This document shows positions 29,186 to 36,392 of a stretch of DNA of 64,000 nucleotides, piece by piece. Source of the DNA: Enterobacter sichuanensis (lineage in GTDB: Bacteria; Pseudomonadota; Gammaproteobacteria; Enterobacterales; Enterobacteriaceae); assembly GCF_002939185.1 (NCBI RefSeq), contig NZ_POVL01000015.1, forward strand, positions 1 through 64,000. The letters are read 5' to 3'. The notes under the pieces are model-generated. The model saw nothing but the letters and a program-made list of their open reading frames with translations. It was not told the DNA's origin and did no database searches. The number at the start of each line of letters is the position of its first letter. Positions within the stretch are counted from its first letter, which is position 1. Position numbers and translations under genes: made by a program.

Positions 29186-29974
29186 ATGAAACGCGTTGTC
29201 ATCATAAAACTGCTCTTTTGTCTGGGCCTGTTTTCCGCAGGGGCGTTTTCCGCCCCGGTGGATAACAAAGCCTCAGAGATTATTCGCCGTGCCGATGAGG
29301 TGCGTTCCCCGAATAAACCTTTTCGCTACACCCTGACCATTTATGAATATAAGTCGGGAGCGTCTCAACCTGACAATAAGCAGGTGCTGGATATTTCCAT
29401 GCGCTTTATGAAACCCGAAGGGGAAATGAAAGCCGACGCCCGTTCGCTGGCACGGTTTATTTATCCCCCGCGCGACAAGGGCAAAGTGCTGCTCTCTGAC
29501 TGGTACGATCTTTGGTTCTACACCCCGGAACTTCGTCGCCCGGTTCCCGTTTCGCGCCAGCAGCGTCTGGTGGGACAAATTTCCAATGGCGACGTCATTG
29601 TGACCAATTTTGAGTATGCCTACCACGCCACCCTGCTGGGTGAAGAGCCGTGCGGCGAAACACAGTGCTATAAGCTGGCGTTAGTGCGCAAAACGGATGA
29701 TGTCACCTGGCCAAAAGTTATCTATTACGTCGAAAAAGAGGGGGAGAACCGTCCTTTTAAAGCGTCGTATTACTCTCTGGATAATCAATTGATTAAAGAC
29801 GTGTTGTATCAGGATTTTCAAATGGTATTAGGGAAGATGCGTCCGATGAAAATTATCGTCCAGGAGGCCCGTCACGGTAAAAGCTATTCCGTGATGGAGT
29901 ACAGCGATGTTCGCCTGGAATCCTTGCCGGAATCCCACTTTACTCGCGAGTCTATTCAGCGAGGTGTCAATTGA
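29186..29974 (+). CDS. Periplasmic LolA-like outer-membrane sorting protein
   Basis: The 262 residues have a signal peptide (LLFCLGLFSAGAFSAP). Segments such as ARFIYPPRDKGKVLLSDWYD and LWFYTPELRRPVPVSRQQRL, then DVIVTNFEYAY, match the LolA-like outer-membrane lipoprotein-sorting family that is usually encoded beside MacB/FtsX transporters. The fold is an open beta-barrel that carries hydrophobic acyl groups through the periplasm. It is the likely acceptor of the lipid or acyl product from the upstream ABC transporter. The next gene overlaps its stop codon. Confidence 0.88.
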   Translation: MKRVVIIKLLFCLGLFSAGAFSAPVDNKASEIIRRADEVRSPNKPFRYTLTIYEYKSGASQPDNKQVLDISMRFMKPEGEMKADARSLARFIYPPRDKGKVLLSDWYDLWFYTPELRRPVPVSRQQRLVGQISNGDVIVTNFEYAYHATLLGEEPCGETQCYKLALVRKTDDVTWPKVIYYVEKEGENRPFKASYYSLDNQLIKDVLYQDFQMVLGKMRPMKIIVQEARHGKSYSVMEYSDVRLESLPESHFTRESIQRGVN

Positions 29975-31359
29975 AACGCACACTCATGGGGTTAACCCTG
30001 GCACTCTCCGCTCTGCCGGTGAGCGTACTGGCGGACTGCCTGTCCGGCTCCGACGTGGCTAAAAACAGCACGGTCACGCTGTATGAGCAGGTGTCGCTGG
30101 TCAAAAAGCAAATCTCAGACTGGCGAATTGCTGGCCGAAACCCGTATACCAGACACAATATCTACAATGACGCCGGTGTGAATCTCACCAGCCGGTGCGC
30201 CGTTGTTGATAATGCGCTGGAACTGGACTTATCCCTCTACGGGCTGACCTGGTACTCCCCGCGTAAGCTGGGGGCATTTGAAGAAGACGACAGCCGCTCT
30301 CAACTGCTGATTGAACGTCTGAGACTGGTTTACGCCGTGTCAGACAGCGTGCAGCTTGAAGCGGGAAAACTTCAGGCGAAGCCAGGGCTCTTTTTCCTGC
30401 GTTCACCGTCCGATCTGACCCCGCATTACTACGCCGGGTTCAAACCGACGCGGCTTTACGATCCCGCGCTTCGCACGGCGTATCAGTCCTCGTCCTGGGC
30501 CGCGACGCTGTCAATGGATAACCGGGACGAGTCGCTCTCGCTGACCGTGATTCCGAAGCTGGCGACGATCGGTAAAGACTACCTGACCTCCGGCAACTGG
30601 TCCGCGAACCAGCGTGGCAACAGCAGCGAGGCCTGGCTGTTGAGCTATACCTCACATGCCTTCCGTCACCATACGCCGGGAATGCGCATCCTGCTGGGTG
30701 AGTCGCAGTCGATTGCTGTTTCTGACAGCTATCACTACACCCCACAGCTTACCCTGAACGCCGAGATGGCCTGGCACCGGGAGCAGCGCTGGCGTCATCT
30801 CTCTGAGGAGAAAAGTGCCGAAGTTCAGAATTATGCCTTTCCTTCGTCGCTGTATGACGCCGGGGACAAAAATGGCGTAGAGCTGGCCGTTGGCGGGCAA
30901 TATACCTCTGATACCTTTAATGTTTTCGGCCTGGAATATTATTACCAGAGCGAAGGGTATTCACGCTCGGAATGGCGCAAACAGCGTGAGCTGATGACCT
31001 TCTTAAATACTCCGACAGGCTATGCGCCGCTCGACAGGGCATTTGATTCCTATAAGTACCTGATGGCTTCCGAGATAAGCAATACGGGCAATAAAGGCAT
31101 GCTGCAGGGGAAACACTATCTTAACGCCTGGTCCAGCGTGCAGTTCACCCATCAGATTGCATTGCAACCCTATTTTATCCTTAACCTGATGGATAAAAGC
31201 ACCATGGCGGGACTCCACATCAGCGCACCGCTGACCTTTATCGATGACCAGCTGGAAGCGTATACCGGCGTCTATTCCGCGCTGGGTAGCGCAAATTCTG
31301 AGTTTGCCTTCTTCGGTGATGTCGCCGGTGGCTATGTTGGCTTTAAGTATTACTTATAA
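29971..31359 (+). CDS. Predicted outer-membrane beta-barrel protein of the lipid export module
   Basis: The 462 residues have a signal peptide (LTLALSALPVSVLADC) followed by many alternating aromatic/polar strands (for example VDNALELDLSLYGLTWYSPR, YTSDTFNVFGLEYYY). The chain ends in a typical final strand (GYVGFKYYL). The start is a TTG overlapping the upstream stop codon as TTGA, with GAGG about 6 nt before it; an ATG at 29986 would shorten the basic signal-peptide end. Its barrel nature resembles DUF1302-like porins that accompany LolA-like sorting proteins. It may insert or release the cluster's product at the outer membrane. Confidence 0.78.
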   Translation: MKRTLMGLTLALSALPVSVLADCLSGSDVAKNSTVTLYEQVSLVKKQISDWRIAGRNPYTRHNIYNDAGVNLTSRCAVVDNALELDLSLYGLTWYSPRKLGAFEEDDSRSQLLIERLRLVYAVSDSVQLEAGKLQAKPGLFFLRSPSDLTPHYYAGFKPTRLYDPALRTAYQSSSWAATLSMDNRDESLSLTVIPKLATIGKDYLTSGNWSANQRGNSSEAWLLSYTSHAFRHHTPGMRILLGESQSIAVSDSYHYTPQLTLNAEMAWHREQRWRHLSEEKSAEVQNYAFPSSLYDAGDKNGVELAVGGQYTSDTFNVFGLEYYYQSEGYSRSEWRKQRELMTFLNTPTGYAPLDRAFDSYKYLMASEISNTGNKGMLQGKHYLNAWSSVQFTHQIALQPYFILNLMDKSTMAGLHISAPLTFIDDQLEAYTGVYSALGSANSEFAFFGDVAGGYVGFKYYL

Positions 31360-31369
31360 GGAAATGACT

Positions 31370-32302
31370 ATGACGCGTGATAATCCATCGCAGCCTGTGG
31401 TGCTGCTGTTTTCCGGCCAGGGAAACCCGGTGATTGGTATGGGCAGCGATCTGTGGGATCTGAATGCAACGACGAAACAGATCTGGGATTGTGCCAGCGA
31501 TGTGTCGGGTCTCGATCTGCGCCGACTCTGCCTCAAAGGGCCGATGAACAGGCTGATCCAGACCACGGCACAACAGCTGGCCGTTACGGCGATCAACGTA
31601 TCGCTGTACAGCCTCTGCCGCGAGCGCTTCCCGGCGCTCCGCGTCGTGGGCGCCTGCGGCCATAGCGTTGGCGAATACAGTGCGCTGTACGCGGCAGGCG
31701 CAATTTCGCTTGAGACCCTGTTCCGGACGCTGCATTTTCGTGCCAGCACCATGGATGCGGTGAGTAAAAAACATAAAGGCGCGATGCTGGCGCTGAAGGG
31801 GGCCAATTTTGCCACCCTGAGTGACATCATCACCCGCAGCGGGATCGCGCTGGATATCAGCTGCGACAACACACCGCGTCAGCAGGTGATTGGCGGGACG
31901 CCGTCTGCGCTGAGTGATTTTGCCAGAGTGCTGGCGGACGAGGGCTATGAGCCTATCAAGCTCGGCGTCAGCGGAGCCTGGCATACCCGTTTAATGGCTG
32001 AGGGCGTGCCGCTGATGCGGGATTTCCTGGCGGGACAGCCCTTCACCTCGCCGGCTTATGACGTGCTGATGAACGTGACAGCCAGAATAGAAACGGCACC
32101 GGACATCATCAAAGAAAACCTCTCCCTGCATCTGACGCATACGGTGAAATGGGCTGATTCCATGGCCAGGTTCATCCATCATCCAGAACAACCGCTGTTC
32201 CTGGAGATGAGCAACAAGCCATATCTGGGACAGATGCTGAATGATTTTGCCGGTTTCTCTTCCGAACGTGTCCTGCACTGCAGAAAAGCTTTAGAGATGT
32301 GA
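31370..32302 (+). CDS. FabD-like malonyl-CoA:ACP acyltransferase
   Basis: About 310 residues. The N-terminal LLFSGQGNPVIGMGSDL is the acyltransferase oxyanion motif. The nucleophile Ser is in GACGHSVGEYSALYAAGAI, and the catalytic His lies in GAWHTRLMAEG. I chose the ATG at 31370 because AGGA lies 7 nt upstream, though 31364 is also in frame; the longer frame from 31244 overlaps the barrel gene and is unlikely. It loads extender units onto the cluster ACP, like CylD in the streptococcal cyl operon. Confidence 0.9.
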   Translation: MTRDNPSQPVVLLFSGQGNPVIGMGSDLWDLNATTKQIWDCASDVSGLDLRRLCLKGPMNRLIQTTAQQLAVTAINVSLYSLCRERFPALRVVGACGHSVGEYSALYAAGAISLETLFRTLHFRASTMDAVSKKHKGAMLALKGANFATLSDIITRSGIALDISCDNTPRQQVIGGTPSALSDFARVLADEGYEPIKLGVSGAWHTRLMAEGVPLMRDFLAGQPFTSPAYDVLMNVTARIETAPDIIKENLSLHLTHTVKWADSMARFIHHPEQPLFLEMSNKPYLGQMLNDFAGFSSERVLHCRKALEM

Positions 32303-32312
32303 TGGCCGAGCT

Positions 32313-33314
32313 ATGATTCCTGATTATTTAACCTTCATCCGTTTTCAGGATAAAAGGAACGTTCTTTTTATCTATATCGTGACGTTTATCCTGCTGGCTT
32401 TTTACTGGAAAAATGCCGGTTTCTCTTTTTCCCGGCAAGATGCCTGGGTAGCGAGCGGTATTTTCGCGCTGATCCTGTACAGCTTTATTGCCGATCTTAA
32501 GGCCTTCTGGGCCTATAAATGTGCCATCAAGAATATTGATTTATCGTTTTTTATCGGCAAAAAAAGCCCGAAGATAAAGGCGTTCATTTTTGAACCGTTG
32601 GTTGTGTTGGTCATCGCTACCCTGATGTTTGCAGGTATCATCGCGCTCCTCCTTGCGCTGGCTCAGCCGGGGATTGTGTTGCTGATTCTGGCCCTCGTTG
32701 CGCCGCTGCTTATCTGGGGAATGTTTGCCGCACTGCGCTATATCTATACGTTGCAGGTCATTGAATCAGCCAGAGACAAAGTCAAGTACACACGGCTTTC
32801 ACAGTATGTGGCCGTCGCTGTCATCATGAGCGTGGTGTTGAATCTCCTGACGATAAGCCCGTTACGTAACAGCGAGCAGTTTGACCTCTATGGACGCTAC
32901 TTCACCTTAACCGCCATCATTACCATGGTGGTGCTCTGCGTGGTGGTGCTGGCAATCAACCTGCTGTTCTTACGCTTTACCCGACGCTATGTTTTTCTTG
33001 GCCATCTGTTCCTTAACGAGATTGACCTCTATTTCTCCCCGTCAATCCCGTGGCGGACGCTGTCTGAGAAACCCCTGTGGTTAAGGCTGGCGATGCTGGT
33101 GGGGGTTGAATGTCTCTGGTCGGCTGTTATCGGTGTGCTGCTTACGCTTTCGGGATGGCAGGTCTGGTTTGAGGTCTATTTCCTGCTCTGTTATCTGCCG
33201 TGTCTGGTGTACTACACGCTGCATACCTGGTGGAAATGGCATACCGACTTTATGATGTCGAGCGATATGTATCTGCGCTGGGCGGAGATCAGCAGAGAGA
33301 ACTCCCTCTGGTAA
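32313..33314 (+). CDS. Polytopic membrane protein, last gene of the cluster
   Basis: The 333 residues contain about eight hydrophobic segments (near residues 17-32, 44-62, 94-116, 120-145, 168-185, 203-230, 265-288 and 292-310). Basic loops such as IKNIDLSFFIGKKSPKIKAF point to the cytoplasm. No motif I recognise is present. It begins 10 nt after the acyltransferase stop codon and closes the operon before a strong terminator. Possible roles are a flippase, a lipid-modifying membrane enzyme or a partner of the ABC exporter; the sequence gives no basis to choose. Confidence 0.72.
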   Translation: MIPDYLTFIRFQDKRNVLFIYIVTFILLAFYWKNAGFSFSRQDAWVASGIFALILYSFIADLKAFWAYKCAIKNIDLSFFIGKKSPKIKAFIFEPLVVLVIATLMFAGIIALLLALAQPGIVLLILALVAPLLIWGMFAALRYIYTLQVIESARDKVKYTRLSQYVAVAVIMSVVLNLLTISPLRNSEQFDLYGRYFTLTAIITMVVLCVVVLAINLLFLRFTRRYVFLGHLFLNEIDLYFSPSIPWRTLSEKPLWLRLAMLVGVECLWSAVIGVLLTLSGWQVWFEVYFLLCYLPCLVYYTLHTWWKWHTDFMMSSDMYLRWAEISRENSLW

Positions 33315-33334
33315 TGACCTTATTGCCGGGATAA

Positions 33335-33372
33335 AAAAAGCCAGACCGTCATTACTGACGGTCTGGCTTTTT
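33335..33372. terminator. Bidirectional terminator between convergent lipid and T1SS operons
   Basis: A perfect 17-bp stem (33335-33351 and 33356-33372) with a TTAC loop, an A run on the left and a T run on the right, lies between two converging operons. Confidence 0.9.
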
Positions 33373-33388
33373 ACTACGCCCGTTTCGC

Positions 33389-35110
33389 TTAGCTCATTTT
33401 CATCCATGACAGCAGCATGGAAGCGCTGGCAATGACGTTAATGTTGGAAATATAGCCGTCGTAGCGGTTGTTAATGGCAGAAAGCTGATTATTGAAATGA
33501 TCGTTTTCTGCCGTCAGCACGTCGAGCAAAGTGCGTTTGCCAAGGTGGTACCACTGTTCGTAGAACATGCGGCGAACCCGATCCGTTTCACCTGACAGAC
33601 GATCGTAATCATCGGCGCGCAGGAAGGAGGAGTCACGGACCTGGATCTGATAGTTGATCTGATACTCCAGATCTTTGTAACTCACTTCATATTGCTGCTG
33701 CGCCATATTGGCTTTCGCGCGCGCCGACATCTCGGCGGCACGCTGAGAGCCGCCGCTAAACGCTTCCCACTCGACGTTTAAACCGGTATACCACCCGGCC
33801 TCGTTACCGTTGCTGTCTTTGGCAGTGCTTTTGGAGATCACCCAGTTCACCTGTGGCAGAGCCGAGGATTTAATGCTTTCTGCCTCATACTCTGCCGCCC
33901 GTACTTTGGACTGCAGGTTCAGCATCATCGGATTTTTATCCAGCGCGGAGAGGGCCACTGAGGCCGGAATGACCGTGTCGTGCCAGCTTATGCCTTCCGG
34001 TAATTCAGGCTCGATCCCCAGCAGGCGCACCAGTTTGATTTTGCTGGCGCTCAGCTGATGCTCAATGTTATCGAGACTCGCCTGGGCCGACATCAGTTTT
34101 GCTTTTGCCTGTACCAGTTCACTCTCTCTTCCGCGATCCGCCTGAGTAATTTGCGACAGCATGGTGACCAGCTCTTTCATGCGGCCGACATACTGTTTCG
34201 CCACAACCTTACTGCGCTGGTAGCGCCCCATATTCATCAGTTCAGACACGGTGTTATAGGCCAGCTGTTCGCGGGAATACTCTTTTGAATAACGGGCTGC
34301 TTTTGCCGTTTCCAGAGAGTTGTCCACCTGGTTGCTGATCCTTCCCCAGTCAATAATCGGTGTATTGACGGAGACCGTGCCGCTGGAGTCGCTGATATGG
34401 CTATTGTTGGAGGACGACTGACGATCGCCGCCCACGGTCGACAGCGGCGAGGTCACGCCCAGACGTACCTGTGGCATGCGTTGACCTTTTACCTGATCGA
34501 CCATGTAGTCAGACGCCAGCACCTCAGCAGAGGCCGCCCGCAATTCAGGGCTATACGCCAGCGCTCTGGCCACCATGCTCCGCAGAAAGACAAGCGAATC
34601 CTGACTGCCGGCAAGGTAGCTCTGCGACCTGCCGCTGATGGCGTGCCGCGCATCTCCCTCCTGACGCACCCCGGCGTACGCCGGGTCCGGTTTGTAGTAC
34701 TCGGTGACGGGCGGGAAGAAGTCTGCGTTTTTCTTCAGCGCTGCCCGGCTTGCCGCTGGCGTTGGCGAGGCGGGGGCAAACTCTCGGTCTGGCGTTGCAG
34801 AAGCGTAACGCGCAGGGCGAGCAGTGGATGACGCCGGTACCGCTTTTTGCGTGCTGGCGTATTGTGACTGGGTACGCATAGCGGGCAATGATGTCTGCGA
34901 TGTCGTACCCTGCGACGTTGTCCTCGGCACAGGCTGCGGTTCCCGGTTGAGCTGTGACTGCGTGCGCATTGGCGGCAATGACGCCAGGCTGCTTTTAGCC
35001 TGCGCAATGTCAGCCGCGTGGAGCGGAATGACAAAAGAAGAGCAGGGCAAGCAGAGGGCAACTGCGGTTGCAACCCTTGCCCAACGACGCTCTTTACGTG
35101 CCTTAACCAT
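33389..35110 (-). CDS. TolC-family outer-membrane component of type I secretion, with long N-terminal extension
   Basis: The 573 residues start with a signal peptide (VATAVALCLPCSSFVIPLHA). Next is an unusual low-complexity stretch rich in Ser, Thr, Pro and Gln (about 33-165) with a motif repeated 30 residues apart (SLPPMRTQSQ at 44-53, SLPAMRTQSQ at 74-83). The TolC/OEP domain follows from about residue 170, with the typical coiled-coil helices (ARALAYSPELRAASAEVLAS, RMFYEQWYHLGKRTLLDVL). It should form the outer-membrane channel for the adjacent HlyD and ABC proteins. Its stop codon faces the lipid operon terminator. Confidence 0.9.
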   Translation of the reverse strand: MVKARKERRWARVATAVALCLPCSSFVIPLHAADIAQAKSSLASLPPMRTQSQLNREPQPVPRTTSQGTTSQTSLPAMRTQSQYASTQKAVPASSTARPARYASATPDREFAPASPTPAASRAALKKNADFFPPVTEYYKPDPAYAGVRQEGDARHAISGRSQSYLAGSQDSLVFLRSMVARALAYSPELRAASAEVLASDYMVDQVKGQRMPQVRLGVTSPLSTVGGDRQSSSNNSHISDSSGTVSVNTPIIDWGRISNQVDNSLETAKAARYSKEYSREQLAYNTVSELMNMGRYQRSKVVAKQYVGRMKELVTMLSQITQADRGRESELVQAKAKLMSAQASLDNIEHQLSASKIKLVRLLGIEPELPEGISWHDTVIPASVALSALDKNPMMLNLQSKVRAAEYEAESIKSSALPQVNWVISKSTAKDSNGNEAGWYTGLNVEWEAFSGGSQRAAEMSARAKANMAQQQYEVSYKDLEYQINYQIQVRDSSFLRADDYDRLSGETDRVRRMFYEQWYHLGKRTLLDVLTAENDHFNNQLSAINNRYDGYISNINVIASASMLLSWMKMS

Positions 35111-35114
35111 AAAA

Positions 35115-36392
35115 TTATCTCTCCCTGAAGGCTTCGCGCGCTTTCAGTATCGGTTTGAGGATGTAAGACAAAATGGTCTTCTCCCCCGTTCTGATTTCTA
35201 CGTTTGCCACCATTCCCGGTATGATCGGGAACGACTTGTCTTTTACCTGTAATGCGGCCCGGTCGGTGCGGACGAACACCCGGTAATAGGTGGAATCCCC
35301 ACGCCCCTGGCGGGCTTTCTCTTCATCGATCAACGTGTCTGAACTGAGGTGTTCGACGACACCGTTTAATCCGCCATAGATGGCATAGTCGTAGGCGGTA
35401 ATTTTCACCGTGGCGGGCAGACCGGGATGGATAAAGGCCACATCAGAGGGTTTGATTTTGGCTTCAACCAGCAGGTTATCTTCCAGCGGAATGATGGTCA
35501 TGATCTCCGCCCCCTGTTGAATGACGCCGCCGCGCGTGGTCACCCGGATGTTGTTAACGGTACCGCGCACGGGAGCCACCACGGTGGTACGGTTCATCAC
35601 GTCCTGGCGCCCGCGCAGAATCTCTTCCGCCTGCGCCAGTTCAGATTCCAGACGGTTCAGCTCGCTGTTGGCATCGGAACGAAAGCGGTTAGTCCGCTCG
35701 GCGATCTGCAGGCTAAATTCGTTTGCCTGGCGCTTAAGGCGCAGGATTTCGACATCCGACATCAGCCCTCTGCGCGCCAGCGGCTCTGATAAACTGACCT
35801 CGTTTTGTGCCAGCGACAGGCTCCGTTTTAAGGCCTCTACGCTCTCATTCAGGGTTTTCAGGCGTGCGTTATAGGCCTGGGTCTCATCACGCACGATAGA
35901 CTCAATCCCGGCGATATCCGGCGGGAAGGTCAGTGGCGTGTCGTAGGCTTCCGCCCTGAGGCGGGCGATGCTGCCTTTCAGCCCCTGCACTTTCGACAAG
36001 GATTCGCCATAGCTGGCCCCGGCGCGAGTCGGGTCAATTTTCAGCAGAACCTGTCCTTTCTCGACAATGTCGCCTTCCTGCACATTCAGCTCTTCGAGAA
36101 TGCCGCCTTCCAGGCTCTGAATCAGCTGCTCACGGCTGGCGGGGATCACTTTCCCGTCGCCACGGGTAATCTCCTCAACCCGGGCGAAATGCGCCCACAC
36201 CAGCGCCACCACCACCACCAGCGTGATGGTGTAGAGCATGATCATGCTGAAAGGGGTTTTCTGCGCGATCAGAGCTCCCTGCAGGTCGTGCATGAATTTC
36301 AGATCGTCTGCTTTCACTTTCCCCGTTGGCTGTGTGGCGGGTAATGCCAGCCCGGTGCCGGCTCTCTTCTGCGTAGCGTCCTCGTTCATCAT
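35115..36392 (-). CDS. HlyD-family membrane fusion protein of type I secretion
   Basis: The 425 residues have one inner-membrane helix near residues 50-72 (IMLYTITLVVVVALVWAHFA). A biotinyl/lipoyl-like half motif (LEGGILEELNVQEGDIVEKG) comes next, then a long coiled coil (about 130-260), then the returning lipoyl and barrel segments (VVAPVRGTVNNIRVTTRGGV, IPGMVANVEIRTGEKTILSY). It bridges the ABC exporter and the TolC-type channel. Its ATG overlaps the upstream stop codon (ATGA), showing translational coupling. Confidence 0.94.
   Translation of the reverse strand: MMNEDATQKRAGTGLALPATQPTGKVKADDLKFMHDLQGALIAQKTPFSMIMLYTITLVVVVALVWAHFARVEEITRGDGKVIPASREQLIQSLEGGILEELNVQEGDIVEKGQVLLKIDPTRAGASYGESLSKVQGLKGSIARLRAEAYDTPLTFPPDIAGIESIVRDETQAYNARLKTLNESVEALKRSLSLAQNEVSLSEPLARRGLMSDVEILRLKRQANEFSLQIAERTNRFRSDANSELNRLESELAQAEEILRGRQDVMNRTTVVAPVRGTVNNIRVTTRGGVIQQGAEIMTIIPLEDNLLVEAKIKPSDVAFIHPGLPATVKITAYDYAIYGGLNGVVEHLSSDTLIDEEKARQGRGDSTYYRVFVRTDRAALQVKDKSFPIIPGMVANVEIRTGEKTILSYILKPILKAREAFRER

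Noticed and set aside
26527-29974. Housekeeping LolCDE-LolA lipoprotein sorting system
   Set aside because: Gene order and neighbours differ from lolCDE, only one permease is present, and the carrier belongs to a LolA-like family found beside MacB-type transporters.
18482-33314. Canonical aryl polyene (APE) cluster
   Set aside because: No AMP ligase, ammonia lyase, acyltransferase/glycosyltransferase pair or MMPL exporter; a GcvT-like gene and a MacB/Lol-type transporter are present instead.
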